Positions 33,101 to 45,289 of a stretch of 64,000 nucleotides of DNA are shown here, one piece after another (within the stretch, counting starts at the first letter, position 1; the number at the start of each line of letters is the position of its first letter). Below the pieces are notes generated by a model. It saw nothing but the letters and a program-made list of their open reading frames with translations. It did not search any database and was not told where the DNA came from. Made by a program: the position numbers and the translations under genes. Origin of the DNA: Ascarosepion bandense (taxonomy: Eukaryota; Mollusca; Cephalopoda; Sepiida; Sepiidae). The stretch lies in contig JBBBDQ010000192.1 of NCBI GenBank assembly GCA_037127315.1, forward strand, positions 3,445,001-3,509,000, given 5' to 3'.

Positions 33101-36100
33101 AAAACCTATCGAATAAAAACGAGCACTTTTATTTTGAATATTTTTTTTTGTTAAAGTTTAGACTAGAGAGTATTTTTTTTTTTTTTTTTACAAACACAAA
33201 AAATGTGATCTAGATATTTTATTTTTCTAAAAAAAAAAACAAAGAAATGAAATTCTGGTATTTCTAGTTATTTTTTGTTTTGTGTAGAGAAATATCGAAG
33301 TATTATTTTAGTAAAAAAAAAAAAAGTAAAGTGTATTTTTTAATTTTTGATGTTTTTTTTTTAACAACTGATAGTGATTCAGTGAATGTGTATATATATA
33401 TATATTTTTTTTTTGTAAATGATCGAATTCTTAGAGTAAAACGCTACACTTACAGTTAAAGTGAACACTATGAAACAAATATTTTGTTTGAGAGGGAATT
33501 GAAACGTGATAGGAATTAGAAATAAATATAAAAAAACAGTTTTATTCTAAATTGAGGAAATCAAATGATCTTGAGTCGTCTTGTTAAATTTTATTTTCAC
33601 TTTAAAATTAAAAGAAAAAGAAAGTTAATAGCAAATAAAAACAAAGTAGTAGGGTGCTACTTAAACAAGCAGTCCGGGCGTGTCTTGGCCTGATAAGGCT
33701 TTTTTAAAACTTCAAATTTATGGCAAATTCCAAGCATAGAAGGATGAACAGTCAACGGCATAAACTTTTAATTTCGATATTTCATTAAGAAATTGTTTAT
33801 CTCAACATAAAATAATTCTTCTTACAAATACTCTTTTCGCAAATAAATTTAATTTATCCATAAATAAATTATACGCACTGAAAGTTTAGTTTAAAAAAAT
33901 CAAATTATGGCTGATTCTTGGTAACTTTTTTACTTTTATTGTAAATGTAAATATTTTCTTATGCCAATTTTCATGTCACCATTTTTTTCCGTTACTCAGA
34001 GGTACCTGACAAAAAACTTTAAAAATAAAAAGTTAATTTTATCGTTATTATAATTTTTTTTTTTTTTTTGGTGCCATTTATTAGTAAGATAAAGTTTGGA
34101 GAAAATTTCGAAAAACCCGAAGATATTTGTTGGGACTGGAAAATTAACATTTGTGACCATAAAACTCCCTTTTTACTTTTTTTCGGGAATACGAACAAAA
34201 TTAAAACTTTCAAAAGAAAGAAAAATAAGTAACATTTCAAACTGATTTTTTCTTTTTTTCGGGGTATGAGAAATTTGATAGCCAGAAACATTGGGAATGG
34301 GTTCAATTTTGAAGGTGATAATGAATGAAGCAGCAATTAAAGAATTGAGAAAAAGTTGACATAGAGGTACAGACTGTAGGGCCAAATTAACGTTCCTCAT
34401 CAGTCATCGTTTGGAACTGTTGTAAGTACTTTTTTTTAGTTAGACATTAGGAAAAAGTGGGATAGATAAGAAACGAAAAAAGAGAAGTATTAAATTGGAC
34501 AGAAAATTTTCTCCAGAAGAAATTTGTTTAAAAAAAATAAATACAAAGTTAAGGTAACAACATACAAAAAAAAAAATTTAAAATCCAACAGGTTTTAGCC
34601 TGAAAAACAAAGTGACTGAAAAGTAGGGAAAAACAAGAAATCAGCTAAGGGAGGTAAGGTCGCCTTTTCGTCAAACATTCGTGAAGGTACCCAAAAGAAA
34701 TAATAAAATACATTTCTGATGTAAAATATAGAAATTAAATATTCACGGAGTTGAATGTTATCTAAAATTTGATCACCCTTCAATACCAAATAGTTACCAT
34801 CTTTGGATCTAAAACTCTCTTCCCAATAAAGAAACTTTTAGAAGTAGTTAAATGTTTTTTTTTTTTACAGATAAACAAAAACAAAAAAGGTTTAATTTAC
34901 TTTTTTAAAAAGTTTGTTAATAAATGCTTAACGTAGGAGACGCTTTCATAGTTTATTCCGAAAAGTAAGTGTTTTAATTTCAAGAAAACAACTAGTTTAA
35001 AATTAAAAAGAAAAGACAAAGAGGAAAAATAACTCCCCATATTTTATATTCGATTTTAATCGAAAAGTATTTTTTTAAAAATTTAATTAATTTTTTTTTT
35101 CAGAGAAAATAAATGGGAGTACAAAGTAAGGTAGGAAAAAAAATAACAAGTATTTAATTTATTTGTTTTATTTTGTTTGATATTTAAAAAAAAACAACAT
35201 TGATTTTCTTACCGAGGATTTTCAAAATAACTTGAAATTCACAAGCAAATATACTTTCCAGGTTCGTTGAAATAGAAAAAATAGAAACATTTTTTTAAAA
35301 ATATGTTTTAGTAACAAAGACTCGAATTTCGTTTCTTGTTCTTAAGTACCCCCCCCCCCCCCAAAAAAAATTACTTTTTTTTTTTAACCAAGAGTAAATC
35401 ACTCTGCATGTTTCCTGTCTCTGACTCCACAGATCCCCTTTCTTGTTTCAGTACGATTCTTTCATTTATAAAAAACTAAAATTATTATCTCGAAATTTAT
35501 TTAAATCATTATTTTAAAAAATTGACCATGAATTGAAAGATGTAAAATTTATTATAGGTCTTGTTCATGTTTATAAGGGGGTCCTTTCTCCCTTATTTTT
35601 CTCAATTTAATTTTCAGAATTTTATTGAAATTGTAAAAGCATTTTTTAAATTCAGATAATAGTATATGTATGAATAAATTTTAAATACATTGTTTAAAAT
35701 CTCTTATGAATATAAACATTTGGGAATTATTGAATAATTATTAGAGTTGGCCGAAGAAATTAAAATTTGTAACGCGACTTGCGTATTTTCTTAATTATTT
35801 ATAAAAAAATTAAAATGTTATTTAAAGAAGTAGATAAATCAAAAAGCCAATAATTGATTCGTCTTTTTAAAATGTAGGCATATATATAAAAATTATTGAT
35901 ATACACTACAGATAAGAGCAGATTAATATATTGAGAGAAAAAAATAAAATATGTGTATTTATAGCCTCATAAATAAAATTATGGAACATAAGACAGATTT
36001 ATGACGATAATGAAGGTACTCAAATACATCGGTAAGGGAATTAGAATGTTAAAGTATAAACACTTTATCCTGCGTCCTACGACTGCATTTTATATTATGT

Positions 36101-36287
36101 CATGATAAATCTTTATATTTTGTAAGTGTACTGTAAAATATTGTTTAGAACCGAAAATACATGTGTTTTTTTGTATGTACACTTGTACACGCAATACCTT
36201 CTCATAAATAACAACACTCAACTTATTTCATTACTTATTTATATTTTAAAGGATTTTCTTGCAAATATAAAAATTTTATCTTTTTCT

Positions 36288-36288
<1 letters not shown>
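27161..36288. other. 9 kb repeat-poor, A/T-run-rich block with normal CpG
   Basis: No transposon, SINE or substantial dinucleotide repeat was recognised, unlike either side. Homopolymers of A and T (8-22 nt) occur on both strands throughout (for example 27815-27836, 29309-29351, 33172-33190). CpG rises sharply at about 27.5 kb: I count 17 in 28021-28620 and 13 in 32041-32640. Short frames here are AT-driven and lack motifs. A C-rich patch lies at 28660-28800. Candidates are a long 3' UTR, a non-coding transcript or simply unmethylated intergenic DNA. Confidence 0.5.
35349..35362. repeat. C14 homopolymer
   Basis: A run of about 14 C followed by 8 A, unusual in such AT-rich DNA. Confidence 0.9.
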
Positions 36289-36320
<32 letters not shown>

Positions 36321-36582
36321 GTCTGAATTGAAGAATCTTCTTCTTGTCCCTATCAAACATGGCTGCTCTGCTTGCAGTTCTTCTTTCTGCAGGGTTCGCA
36401 TACATTTTTGCATGGAGCAAACAAACAAATTGTTTATCTGTAAACAATTTGACAGTTGGCGATTGGCCTGCAAGATCACGTGGCCGTAACAGCAGGCGCC
36501 TACCTCCGTCGGACTTGCATTGTGGCACCCACACTGATGGGATTGTTCTACAGGCCACACACACACACACACACACACACAC
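36289..36582. repeat. (GT)n ... (CA)n bracketed island
   Basis: (GT)n at 36289-36316 and (CA)n at 36556-36582 are reverse complements of one another and enclose a GC-richer 240 bp. The interior has an 11-bp-arm hairpin (36426-36436/36441-36451), a reverse CCAAT box (GATTGG, 36460-36465) and the E-box TCACGTGG (36477-36484). A plus-strand frame starts AAACATGGCTGC with a hydrophobic N-terminus (MAALLAVLLSAGFAYIFAW) but runs into the repeat. Promoter or first-exon activity is possible, not shown. Confidence 0.4.
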
Positions 36583-37744
36583 GCGCGAGTTTTCTTTGAA
36601 TTCGTATTGGTACAAATTTAAACTAACATAAGTAACTCGCTTATAGGTGCGTGCATCGTCATACATACACAGACATAAGTATCAAATATAGAAAAAAAAA
36701 TGCATTTTTGAATGTTTGTTATACACAGACAAAGGTAAAACCCGATCGGGAATATAGTCAGTCCCCACATATGACTTATCACTCACGTGGAGTGTTCAGT
36801 TACCGTAACCCTACTGATTAACACCTTAGGTATTGTCGGTGAGAATACGGTTTCAATTCTAGGTCGAACATTGAAAGTATATTTACTACCTCATTCATGT
36901 AAAGACCTTTTAGTTTTAATTTATCCTTAGGGAATTTTACTTTCATTTTAAAAGGCGCGAAGTAACAATGAGAGCCGAATCAGTGAAATGAGTTCGAATT
37001 ACAGATGAGTAATTCACTTATTACTGATGATCTTGGGAAAAATGTAAATTCAATTGCTAAATAAATACCTTGACAAAATAAATGTGGTTCTTTACAATAA
37101 ACTGAGTGAGTAAATATTTGCGCAGACACTATTCCAATACTTATTTTACTACTGAGGTAGTCGTAAAGAAACAAAAAAACTGTTACAGTCGTTGTCAACC
37201 TTGAAATGTGGTGAACCCAATCCCCGCTTGATACATAACACAGTCAGATAACAATAAGTGCGAGTTTTACAAAAGTAAATATTTAAAAAGTGTCCCTGTT
37301 ATCTCGATATTGAACGCAGGATCCTTCCTTAGTTTTAAGTCCAACGAAGAAGTTGTGGTTTGACTACTGATACACGGTACTTTTTACGTTTCACACGGAC
37401 ATAAAAATGGGTTTTATTTATTTTTGAAACAGTATTAGGAAAGCCATAGCTTGAAGAATGCTGATTTTTTTTACCTTCATTAGCTTATAAAATCTACAAA
37501 AGTTCACTTTTCTTTTCTCTTGTATAAGCACAATTCTTAGTCAATATACACATGTGATGAAAGTAACTTTGAAAACCATACCTATAGGCAATCAATATTC
37601 AATTAACAAATCAGAATTCTGAATGATTTGATTAATATTTCCATGTTTAGGGGTATTGTTTTGCAATATCTGAATGAAAACTTCCGGTAGATTTTGAGAA
37701 GAATTTTAAATGCAAGTTGAGTTTTAAAAGCTCGCTTCTCTTAA
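36583..37744. other. non-coding stretch, nothing recognised
   Basis: No gene or repeat recognised; normal CpG. Confidence 0.55.
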
Positions 37745-38460
37745 TTATAGAGCGATGGTTGAAAAAAAATAATAAATAAATAAAAAATAAAAGATAAAAA
37801 AAAACAAGTGGAAATAGAAAACTGATGAAACGTGGAGGAATGGGAAGTCAGTATAGGAAGAAGAGAAAGAGTATAGGAAAAAATGGAAAGCAGTTAAATG
37901 AAAAAAAAAATGGAATAAATAATGAAAAAAGTTCGACATAGAAAAAAAGAAAGCATAATCGACAAATGAGAATGAGCCTGTGGAAAAAAAGAAAGAAAAG
38001 AAAACGAAAGGACAAGGAAGAGAAAAATGAATAAGAAAAGAAAAATAAGAAACGGAGTAAATAAAAAGATGAACATAACAGAAGGAAAGAGCGAAAGAAT
38101 AAAGAGATAGAAAAACGAGATTTAAAGAAAGGGATAGAGAGTGAAAATGAAAAAAGAAGAAAAAACAAAATAAGAAGGACGTGATAACTAACAAGTAGCC
38201 AGGAAAAAAGAAAAACAAAAATGAAAAAGAATATCGGAAGAATGAAAAAGGGGATGAAGAATAAGAAAATAACGAGAAAAAAAAAAAAGAAACGAAGAAA
38301 GAGCAGAAAGAAGAGAGAGAAAGGTGGGGGGAAAAGATAGAAAATGATAAATGGAAAGTCATGTTGAAGAAGAAAGAAGACGGCGATAAAGGAGGAGGAA
38401 GAGAAGAAATACGTAGAAGGTGATAAAAAAAAGAAAATGAATATAAAAGAAGAACAATGT
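37745..38460. repeat. long polypurine tract
   Basis: About 700 bp in which the plus strand is overwhelmingly A and G, with scattered T and C. Antisense frames (Phe/Ser/Leu-rich, up to 225 codons) are artefacts of this bias. Confidence 0.85.
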
Positions 38461-40329
38461 AAGCAGTAATATAGTGTGTGTGTGCGGGTAGGTGGAAGGC
38501 ATACAGTTTGATAAAAATAAAACAAATGAAATGAAACCCCTTCTAAAAATTATGCCAGTTACTTAGAAGAAATAACATTTTTAAGAGTAAAATAAATTGA
38601 AAAGCAAATCCGGAAATTCTACAAACAGAAATTCATGCTTTCAGAAATATAAAAACGACTAATATACACTGACTTCTTCAAATAGATACTCTCATCATCT
38701 TGTTTGTATTAGTTACAAAACTTCGGTCATTGTAAACTGCGACTTTCCTCAGGGAAAGATTGTATTCCATGATCGGAATTTATTTAAAGCGCCAAAATCA
38801 ACTGTTTTTAGTCTGCTGCCCATGTCTCGTATGAAAGAAATTTTCTTAATTCATGCTTCTGTTTGTTCCATCGAATCATAGTATGGTAGATTTCATTGAC
38901 AGATTGAATTCACCAAGTTGATTACAACACTAAAAACATCGGCCATCAGCTACTCGGTCATTGTTCTATAGGACAATCAAATGTTGTCCTTTTGAAGTCT
39001 TAAACCTGTCACTTCTTTCGTAATCAGTGTAGAAAAATTATAATTCCTCAGCAGAAATTCAGACAAAAACTTATATCCTAAAATGCATTATTTACTGGCC
39101 TATAAGATGCGTGTTTTAAATGTGTGTCTTTTGATGCTCGCTTAAGCTAATCTCGATCCTCTAGCTGTACAGTAACCGACTTCCTATCGTTAAAAGCACA
39201 TCACCCTACTACAAGGCAAATAAAGGAACACTATGTTATACTTATCTCTAACTTTTTGATACTGAGGTTTATTAGTAGGTAATAATCAAGTTTATTACAG
39301 AGTGGTACAGTGTCATGATATTGGAGCTTCCATTGGCGAGCGACTCATTATACTAGCGAATAGCTTACGAAATTGGTCTGTTCATTATCAATGTACGTTA
39401 AATGGCTTCTGTATATGTAATTCTTTTTAATGTAAAAAAAAAAAAAGACAAAATCTTAGATTATCTCGAATACATAACGCCAACGAATTAGTTTTCAAGA
39501 TGAAATTATCAGCCTTCGGGTTACAGCAAGTGCCCAGTATAATTGGACATATACATAAAAATACACATTGATAAATATCTATGGGTGTACAAGATTACCA
39601 GCATATTTACATGTGTATGTATTTTTTCCAATGTGTGAATTTATCTGTTTGTATATTAGTGTGTTCATGCGTGCGTGCATGCGTGCAAGTATGTGCGTGT
39701 GTTGTGCTTTTACAAACGCTCATTACCAGTGTTAATTTTCATGGTCTTTGGGAATGTTTAAGGGCAGATCACAAAATGAAAGAACAGACAACGTTATTGA
39801 GAAAAGGATAATTGCGCCACAAACCCAAAAGGGACAAATAATAGCGATTCGTGTTAAATTAGGGAAAAGGATGAAACATCTTCGAGAAAATTATTTAAAA
39901 GCTAAACAGAAAAATAGAAATAAAAACCTGCACAGAGAAAATTTAAAAAAAAAAGTTCAAGTTGAAAAACTAAAAAAAAAAAAAATCTAAAAAATGAAAA
40001 ACGGTTGAAGCATATAATTTTATCCTAATGCTATTGGCTTCATGGTTATAATGAAGGGATTGTAGTCCTCAATTTTTATTGTTCAAGCTCCCAATGTTAG
40101 GCGTAAAAAACATACGATAAAATCAGTTCATGATCATGGCCCCTTCCCATCTACTCGGCTGTAAGTTGTTACAAATATAGTGGCCGCTCGAAGTGTTATA
40201 TTTTGAAAAAACATTTTAACATAGTATTCGCGATATATATTGGGTGAATTTCGACATACTTAATAATTAACGTGTAATCTTTAATAATTTTTAACTTGTT
40301 TACAGACAGAAATTGAAGTATAGAAGTCC
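38461..40329. other. non-coding stretch, nothing firm
   Basis: A plus frame at about 38690-38883 (VNCDFPQGKIVFHDRNLFK...) is open for some 60 codons but has no recognisable motif and no initiating Met. The frame at 39748-39990 is Lys/Asn-rich and A-driven. A GTGC-rich patch lies at 39660-39710. Confidence 0.5.
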
Positions 40330-41652
40330 TTAATTATGAACATAATAAAACATGATATTCGTTTACTTTTCTTGCATAAATTCAAACTTGGGCACAGTGC
40401 TTCCCAAACTTCTACCAATATCAATAGAGCATGGAGCGATGTGTCCACAAGTAATCGGACTGCACGAAGGTGGTTCCAGAAACTTCGTACTGGTGATGAG
40501 AGCCTTGAATATGAAGAAGATAGAGGACGGTCATACAGTCTTGACAATGAACAATTGCAAGTAGTTGTTGAGCAAAACCCACATCAAAGTGTCAGAGAAA
40601 TGTCTCAGACACTTGGTTTCAGCACTGCAACAGTCACACGCCATTTGCTGAGTATTGGCAACGTGGAAAAGCTCGACCAATGGGTTCCTCATGATTTCAA
40701 TGAAAATAAAAACCCTGGGCGTTTTGAAGTGTTTTTGATGCTCTTTCTGCGTAACAGAAAATGATCACTGTCTTGATCGAATAGTCATTTGTGATGAAAA
40801 GTGGATCTTTTATGATAACCGTAAACGATCAGGTCAATGGTTTGATTGTGATGAGTCCCCGAAACATTTCCCAAAGCCAAATTTACATCAGCAAAAGAGT
40901 GTGGTGGCTGTCTGGGGATCTGCAATTGGTGTTATCCACTATAGCTTTTTGAAAGCCAATCAGAGCATTAATGCAAAGCTTTACTGTAATCAATTTGCTG
41001 AAATGCATGCACGCCTGGAAAAATGATACCTGTATCGGTGAACTGACGTGGTCCAATTCTGCTCTACAATAATATGCGGCCACATGTTGCATGAGTGACG
41101 TTGCAAAAACTCACAGACTTGGGATATGAGAGTCCTCCATATTCTCCTGATCTTTCACCCACTGTTAATCATTTTAAGCACTTAAGCACGTTCTTTAAAG
41201 GCAAAACTTTTAGATCCAAATAAGAGATGAAATCACCTTTCAAAGATTTCGTTGCATCGTAACCAATAACTTTTTATCAACGAGGAATAAATAATCTCCT
41301 CGATTGATAGCAGAGATGCATAGATGCTCAAAGCGCGTTTTTTGATTAATTTCAAAATTTCTGCAGTTATTTTTTAACCCTCTAGGGCCATTCGTATCAT
41401 ATTTGATACAGTATTTCCCTATAAGGAAACATTTGGTATTTCCCTATAAGGAAACATTTGGTATTCATTGACTGAGCAGTCAGTACTGCTTTCATTTGAA
41501 ATTTATAAAATATTTCTCTTAAAAAAATTTTCAGGAAAATATTTCTTTCAAGGCTTGTTTTCATACTGTATCAAATATGATACAAATGGCTCTAGAGGGC
41601 TAAAGAATAAAATTATGAATCTGAAACCGGCCATTACTTTTGTAACAACCTA
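40330..41652 (+). pseudogene. cecropia-like (Hsmar1-type) mariner transposase, split by a MITE
   Basis: From ATG 40336 the frame reads IIKHDIRLLFLHKFKLGHSA, then TARRWFQKLRTGDESLEYEE, QVVVEQNPHQSVREM, TVTRHLLSIGN, then WVPHDFNENK, the cecropia-group linker. After a frameshift near 40760: RIVICDEKWIFYDN (first Asp intact), KHFPKPNLHQQKS, VIHYSFLKANQSI. The second block is LLYNNMRPHVA (Asp to Asn) and the third is YSPDLSPTVNHF (Asp lost), so it is inactive. The right terminus ends ...ACTTTTGTAACAACCTAA at 41652. No matching left terminus was found. The 3' part (41374-41603) is interrupted by a separate small element, so the mariner is the older of the two. Confidence 0.88.
41374..41603. mobile_element. 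230-bp piggyBac-like MITE nested in the mariner
   Basis: Inverted termini of 36 bp (41378-41413 and 41564-41599) with two mismatches, beginning CCCTCTAG and containing GTATCATATTTGATACAGTA. The left flank is TTAA (41374-41377) and the right flank is CTAA (41600-41603), consistent with a TTAA target and one mutation. The interior holds a 25-bp tandem duplication (GGTATTTCCCTATAAGGAAA...). No coding capacity. Confidence 0.85.
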
Positions 41653-41799
41653 ATAAAAATGAAACGTAAAAAATAAAAATAAAATATTATTCTTTTACAA
41701 GACATGAAAGGGTTTATTAACTGTACTGTTATAAATCGCAACTAACGGTTATAATATTGTCTCGAATGACTCCAAGGGTATTCTAATGAACACTCAGTA

Positions 41800-42690
41800 C
41801 CCACTCGGAACTCTGGTATTTACCCAGCCTTCCTACTGAGACCAAATTTGACACAAGGTCGGGTTTAACGTGGGGAACCCGAGCGCGTACATTCGAACCA
41901 AGGATCAAAATTCACCCATCCCCTTTGCATTGTCTATTTTTCTCAGCCGAATCTGCGTCCACAGAGAAAGTACTGAGTTGTACTCTGCCCAAAGACAGAG
42001 AGCTTAACAATTGCGAGCCAGACACCGGACTGTCGAAACTCTGGATATTTACCTATAGTCTCACCTCTGCCCGTAGACATAGCCAAGAAAATTACCCAGA
42101 CCCAGCACACAGGGGATCGGGCTCTTCTCTGTTCCTCCCCCCACCCAGCCGAGCTCTACACAAGGAAATAGCCTTGTGTGACTCCGTCTCCGCCGGAAGA
42201 CAGAGAGTCCAACAAGCACGAGTACTCACGGAAATTTGATTATTTACCCAAGTCCTCCCCACATAATAGGGGTGTAACACAAGTTCGGATTTAACGTTAA
42301 GTTTCCGAGTGCGCACACCCGGGCCACAGCCGAGCCTATTCTTGTAGATATAGCCTCATTTGAGTCCCTCTCAGCCCGAAGACAGAGAGTCGGACAAGCA
42401 TGGAATTCTGGTTATTTAACCAACTCCGCCCCACTGAAGAGGGATGAGACACAAGGTCGGATTTAACGTGGGATTTCCGAAAGCTTACACTCGGGCAAAA
42501 ATTTCCCAGCGGAATCGAGTTTGTTTATTTTTTTCAATCGATTCTTTGCCCGAAGAAATAGGCCCGACTGAGTCGCTCTCTATGCGAGAAGAGTGAGTTC
42601 GAGCGGAACTCTGAATATTTACCCAAGTCTTCCTCACTGGGGCGTGTTGTAACACAAGGGTGTAAAGTGCAGTTTTCGATTAAATTACAG
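41800..42690. repeat. degenerate tandem array, unit about 170-230 bp, GC-richer
   Basis: Recurring blocks in fixed order: 'CTCTGG.TATTTACCCA' (41813, 42042, 42237, 42408, 42611), 'ACACAAGGTCGGATTTAACG' (near 41853, 42280, 42452), 'TTTCCGAG..C..ACACTCGGGC', and 'GAAGACAGAGAG' (41991, 42196, 42378, weaker 42552). About four units plus a partial one, strongly diverged and partly rearranged. CpG-rich for this window. Frames across it are not protein-like. Confidence 0.7.
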
Positions 42691-42938
42691 TTTTAGGACA
42701 GAATACCAACCGTCCAAAAATGAGGACATACGGATGGGTTATCAAGATTGATTCCAAAAAATACTGAACCGTTTGAGAACACTGCTCTTGCAGAATTAAA
42801 AAGTGAAATGAAAATATATTATGCTATATAGTACGCGAATTATTAGTTGCCCTCGAAGAAATAAAAGGTAAAAACAGAACAAGGCATGTTTATTGCGGAA
42901 ATGAAAATCAACTAAAAGAAAGTAATCCAAACTTGAAC

Positions 42939-43822
42939 TCTTTGTGACGGAGTACTGAGGTTTGCAAAAAGTGTAGTAATAGATAGTATGTTACAAAAGT
43001 GGACATCAAATTAATTTTATAGTGAACATCCGGGAATTTAAAGGATGAAATCTCATTGGAAGCTATTTATACTAGATCAACTTGGATGAAGACATTGAAA
43101 AAGTAGTAAAAGCCTGCAGATGTCCTGGCAGCAATATCACCTACCACAATATTACAAATTTCGCTAAAGACAGACACTCCGTAGTCAAGATTATACATAG
43201 TTTCGCAGGCCTGACAAACGTATCCCATTATCTTGTGTTAGAGGATAACTTTGCTAAGTGGCCTCAAATTTATAAGTGCAAAAACCCAACTTCTACGGTT
43301 AAAGTTAATTTTTTGCACGAACCGATTGCAAGATATGGCATTTCGGATGCCATAGTCACGGATAACAGTACACAATTCACTGTTTATTAATTTGAACATT
43401 TTTGTAAAATATTCTCGATTGAACATATTACTATCCCGTCATATCACCCAAAGTCAAACGAACAAGCTGAACGGTTTGTAGGTACTTTTAAGAGTACTTT
43501 GAATAAATGAATTAATGAAAAAGTAAGCGAAGAAGCGCTACAAAAATTCTTGAGTGTATATTGGATAATGCCAAATGCCAATACATCGTCAAGGATGCCA
43601 GCAGAATTGATGTTAGCAAAAATTAAATCGGTGTTCAGCAAGTTGTTACCAGGTCCAAAGAGAATAGGCTTGGATAACAAAAAGGATACTGAATTTTTCA
43701 AAATTGGCAAAAAAGTGTTTTTCAGAGTATATAAAACTAAAAAAGAAATATGGGAAGACGACGTAACAATGTCAGGAATTGGAAATATGATATCTATGGC
43801 AAAAGGGAAACTTTTGCCGTAG
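42939..43822 (+). pseudogene. Ty3/gypsy integrase relic
   Basis: From 42939: LCDGVLRFAKSVVIDSMLQK, stop, FYSEHPGI (43015-43038), the H-containing half of the integrase zinc domain, then after a frameshift DEDIEKVVKACRCPG. The core follows: IIHSFAGL where 'HIDFAGP' is expected (first catalytic Asp lost), YLVLEDNFAKWPQIYKCKNP, AIVTDNSTQF (second Asp present), TAA at 43388, then YHPKSNEQAERFVGTFKSTL (Glu present), TGA at 43508, and MPNANTSSRMPAELMLAK to GKLLP with TAG at 43820-43822. Gag, protease and RT are not visible upstream. Confidence 0.85.
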
Positions 43823-45170
43823 ATATTGCTTTTAATGCTCCTCATCTTATTTTGGTGTACTCACATTATTCGTTCTCTTTTCGCAACCGGGCAGATTACG
43901 AATAATTCTTATAGCCTTTCCAGGGTGATCTAGTTTCGTTAAAAAAAATTCAAGAATTTCTTCGTATTGTACATTTTCATATACCTTTGTATAAAACAAG
44001 GATAACAAATTGTACGTCTCATTCTCTATTTCTACTGTTCGTTGTGACAGCATTTACATCGTGAAAGCTGCGTTTCTTGTTCTAGAGTTTTGAAAAAAAT
44101 GTCACAGTCCTCTTTCTTTTGTTTTCTGTCTAATTCTGCTACGAGCTCTATTTATTAGATTCCTAATTATTGGTTTTCTTATGTGGCTGATGAAGCTGAT
44201 TGTTCGATGAAGTTTTCATTCATTTGCATCTAGTTTCTTTAGCAGCGCTATGAAAATTGAAAATTGATCCACTTAAATTTGTCGCTATTTCGTCACTATT
44301 CGATATTTCAATATTTCGTTTATCACTTTAATAACCTTATTAATATTATTCGGATAATCTCACCTGGTCTTGTTACTTTATTCCTCTTCATCTTGTCAAT
44401 TGCTGTTTTTATTGCAAATTTTATGGAAAATACACTTAAGAGAATCATTTTGAAGTGAATTTTATTAACCCGACTTTACTCATAATTTCTTTTTCGTCTT
44501 ATATATGAGCATGTATGGTTTATGTCTGATTCCGAATTCTAAGTTAAATTACTCTGAGTCTAGGATCAAGTCAGTGCCTGTCTCTATATTCTGTTTGTAT
44601 TTTGACGTGTCAGAATATATGAGACAGAATATATGAGACAAAATGCCAATATTTCTTGGTTTTAATCTATGCCATAAGTCTTTGACCTTTCTCCTTGAGT
44701 ATAATGTAGTAGGAGAGTCCCAATTACATAATTCCATATTTCATTAATCAAGGTTAACATAATCTAACTCTAAACTGAGAGTGAGCATTTTTTAAACTTT
44801 TAGAATATGTCAAGGGCCAAGCCTTTTCACACATTTCCTGAGAGGATATAATTTGTTTTTACATCAAAGTCGTTTATATAAGAAACTATTACAGCTCAAA
44901 TTTCTAACAATGTGTAGGTAAAATCAACTCCATGCATTTTTTAAAAATTTTTAGTCCAAATATGATACAGTCTGAATTTAGGATAAAAGTGCTTAATTTC
45001 TCGACTGATAATTCTTTCTTTCACACACGTGGACGAATGAAGAAAACACTTGTAAGTAATCGATATTTAATCGACAAAGTAATTAACAATACTCATTTAT
45101 TAATTGACTGTGATTATCTACAAGCATATTTTTCGGAATTACACACACATTAAAAATAAAAATAAACACT
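43823..45170. other. non-coding stretch, possible LTR remains
   Basis: No gene recognised. Downstream of an integrase one expects a 3' LTR, but no partner repeat was found upstream to test this. A 14-bp tandem duplication (AGAATATATGAGAC) lies at 44612-44639. Confidence 0.5.
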
Positions 45171-45256
45171 TTACTACTTGGCTAAAATAAAATTGTACTA
45201 CTTGGCTAAAATAAAATACTACTTGGTTAAAACAAAAATTATTCTACTACTTGGCA
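45171..45256. repeat. minisatellite, four units
   Basis: TACTACTTGGCTAAAATAAA repeated at about 21-29 bp spacing, the last unit diverging after TACTACTTGGC. Confidence 0.9.
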
Positions 45257-45289
45257 ACGCTTTTCGACAAATTAGACTGGTTTGAGATA

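Noticed and set aside
35349..35362. Poly-C run as telomeric or i-motif array
   Set aside because: A single homopolymer of 14 C without repeats of the tract; at most a local structure.
36276..36666. Frames of 95-143 codons on both strands across the (GT)n/(CA)n island
   Set aside because: Length comes from reading dinucleotide repeats as Cys-Val or Thr-His runs. Only the enclosed 240 bp is of interest, as a possible regulatory island.
37745..38525. Two overlapping minus-strand frames of 205 and 225 codons
   Set aside because: Both read through a polypurine tract; composition is almost only Phe, Ser, Leu, with no domain.
38690..38883. About 60 open codons reading VNCDFPQGKIVFHDRN...
   Set aside because: Protein-like at first sight, but no Met, no acceptor that convinced me and no known motif. 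Length is within chance expectation.
39748..39990. 80-codon Lys/Asn-rich plus frame
   Set aside because: A-rich sequence without motif or splice context.
41800..42690. CRISPR-like array
   Set aside because: Units are too long and too diverged, and there are no uniform spacers; the genome is eukaryotic.
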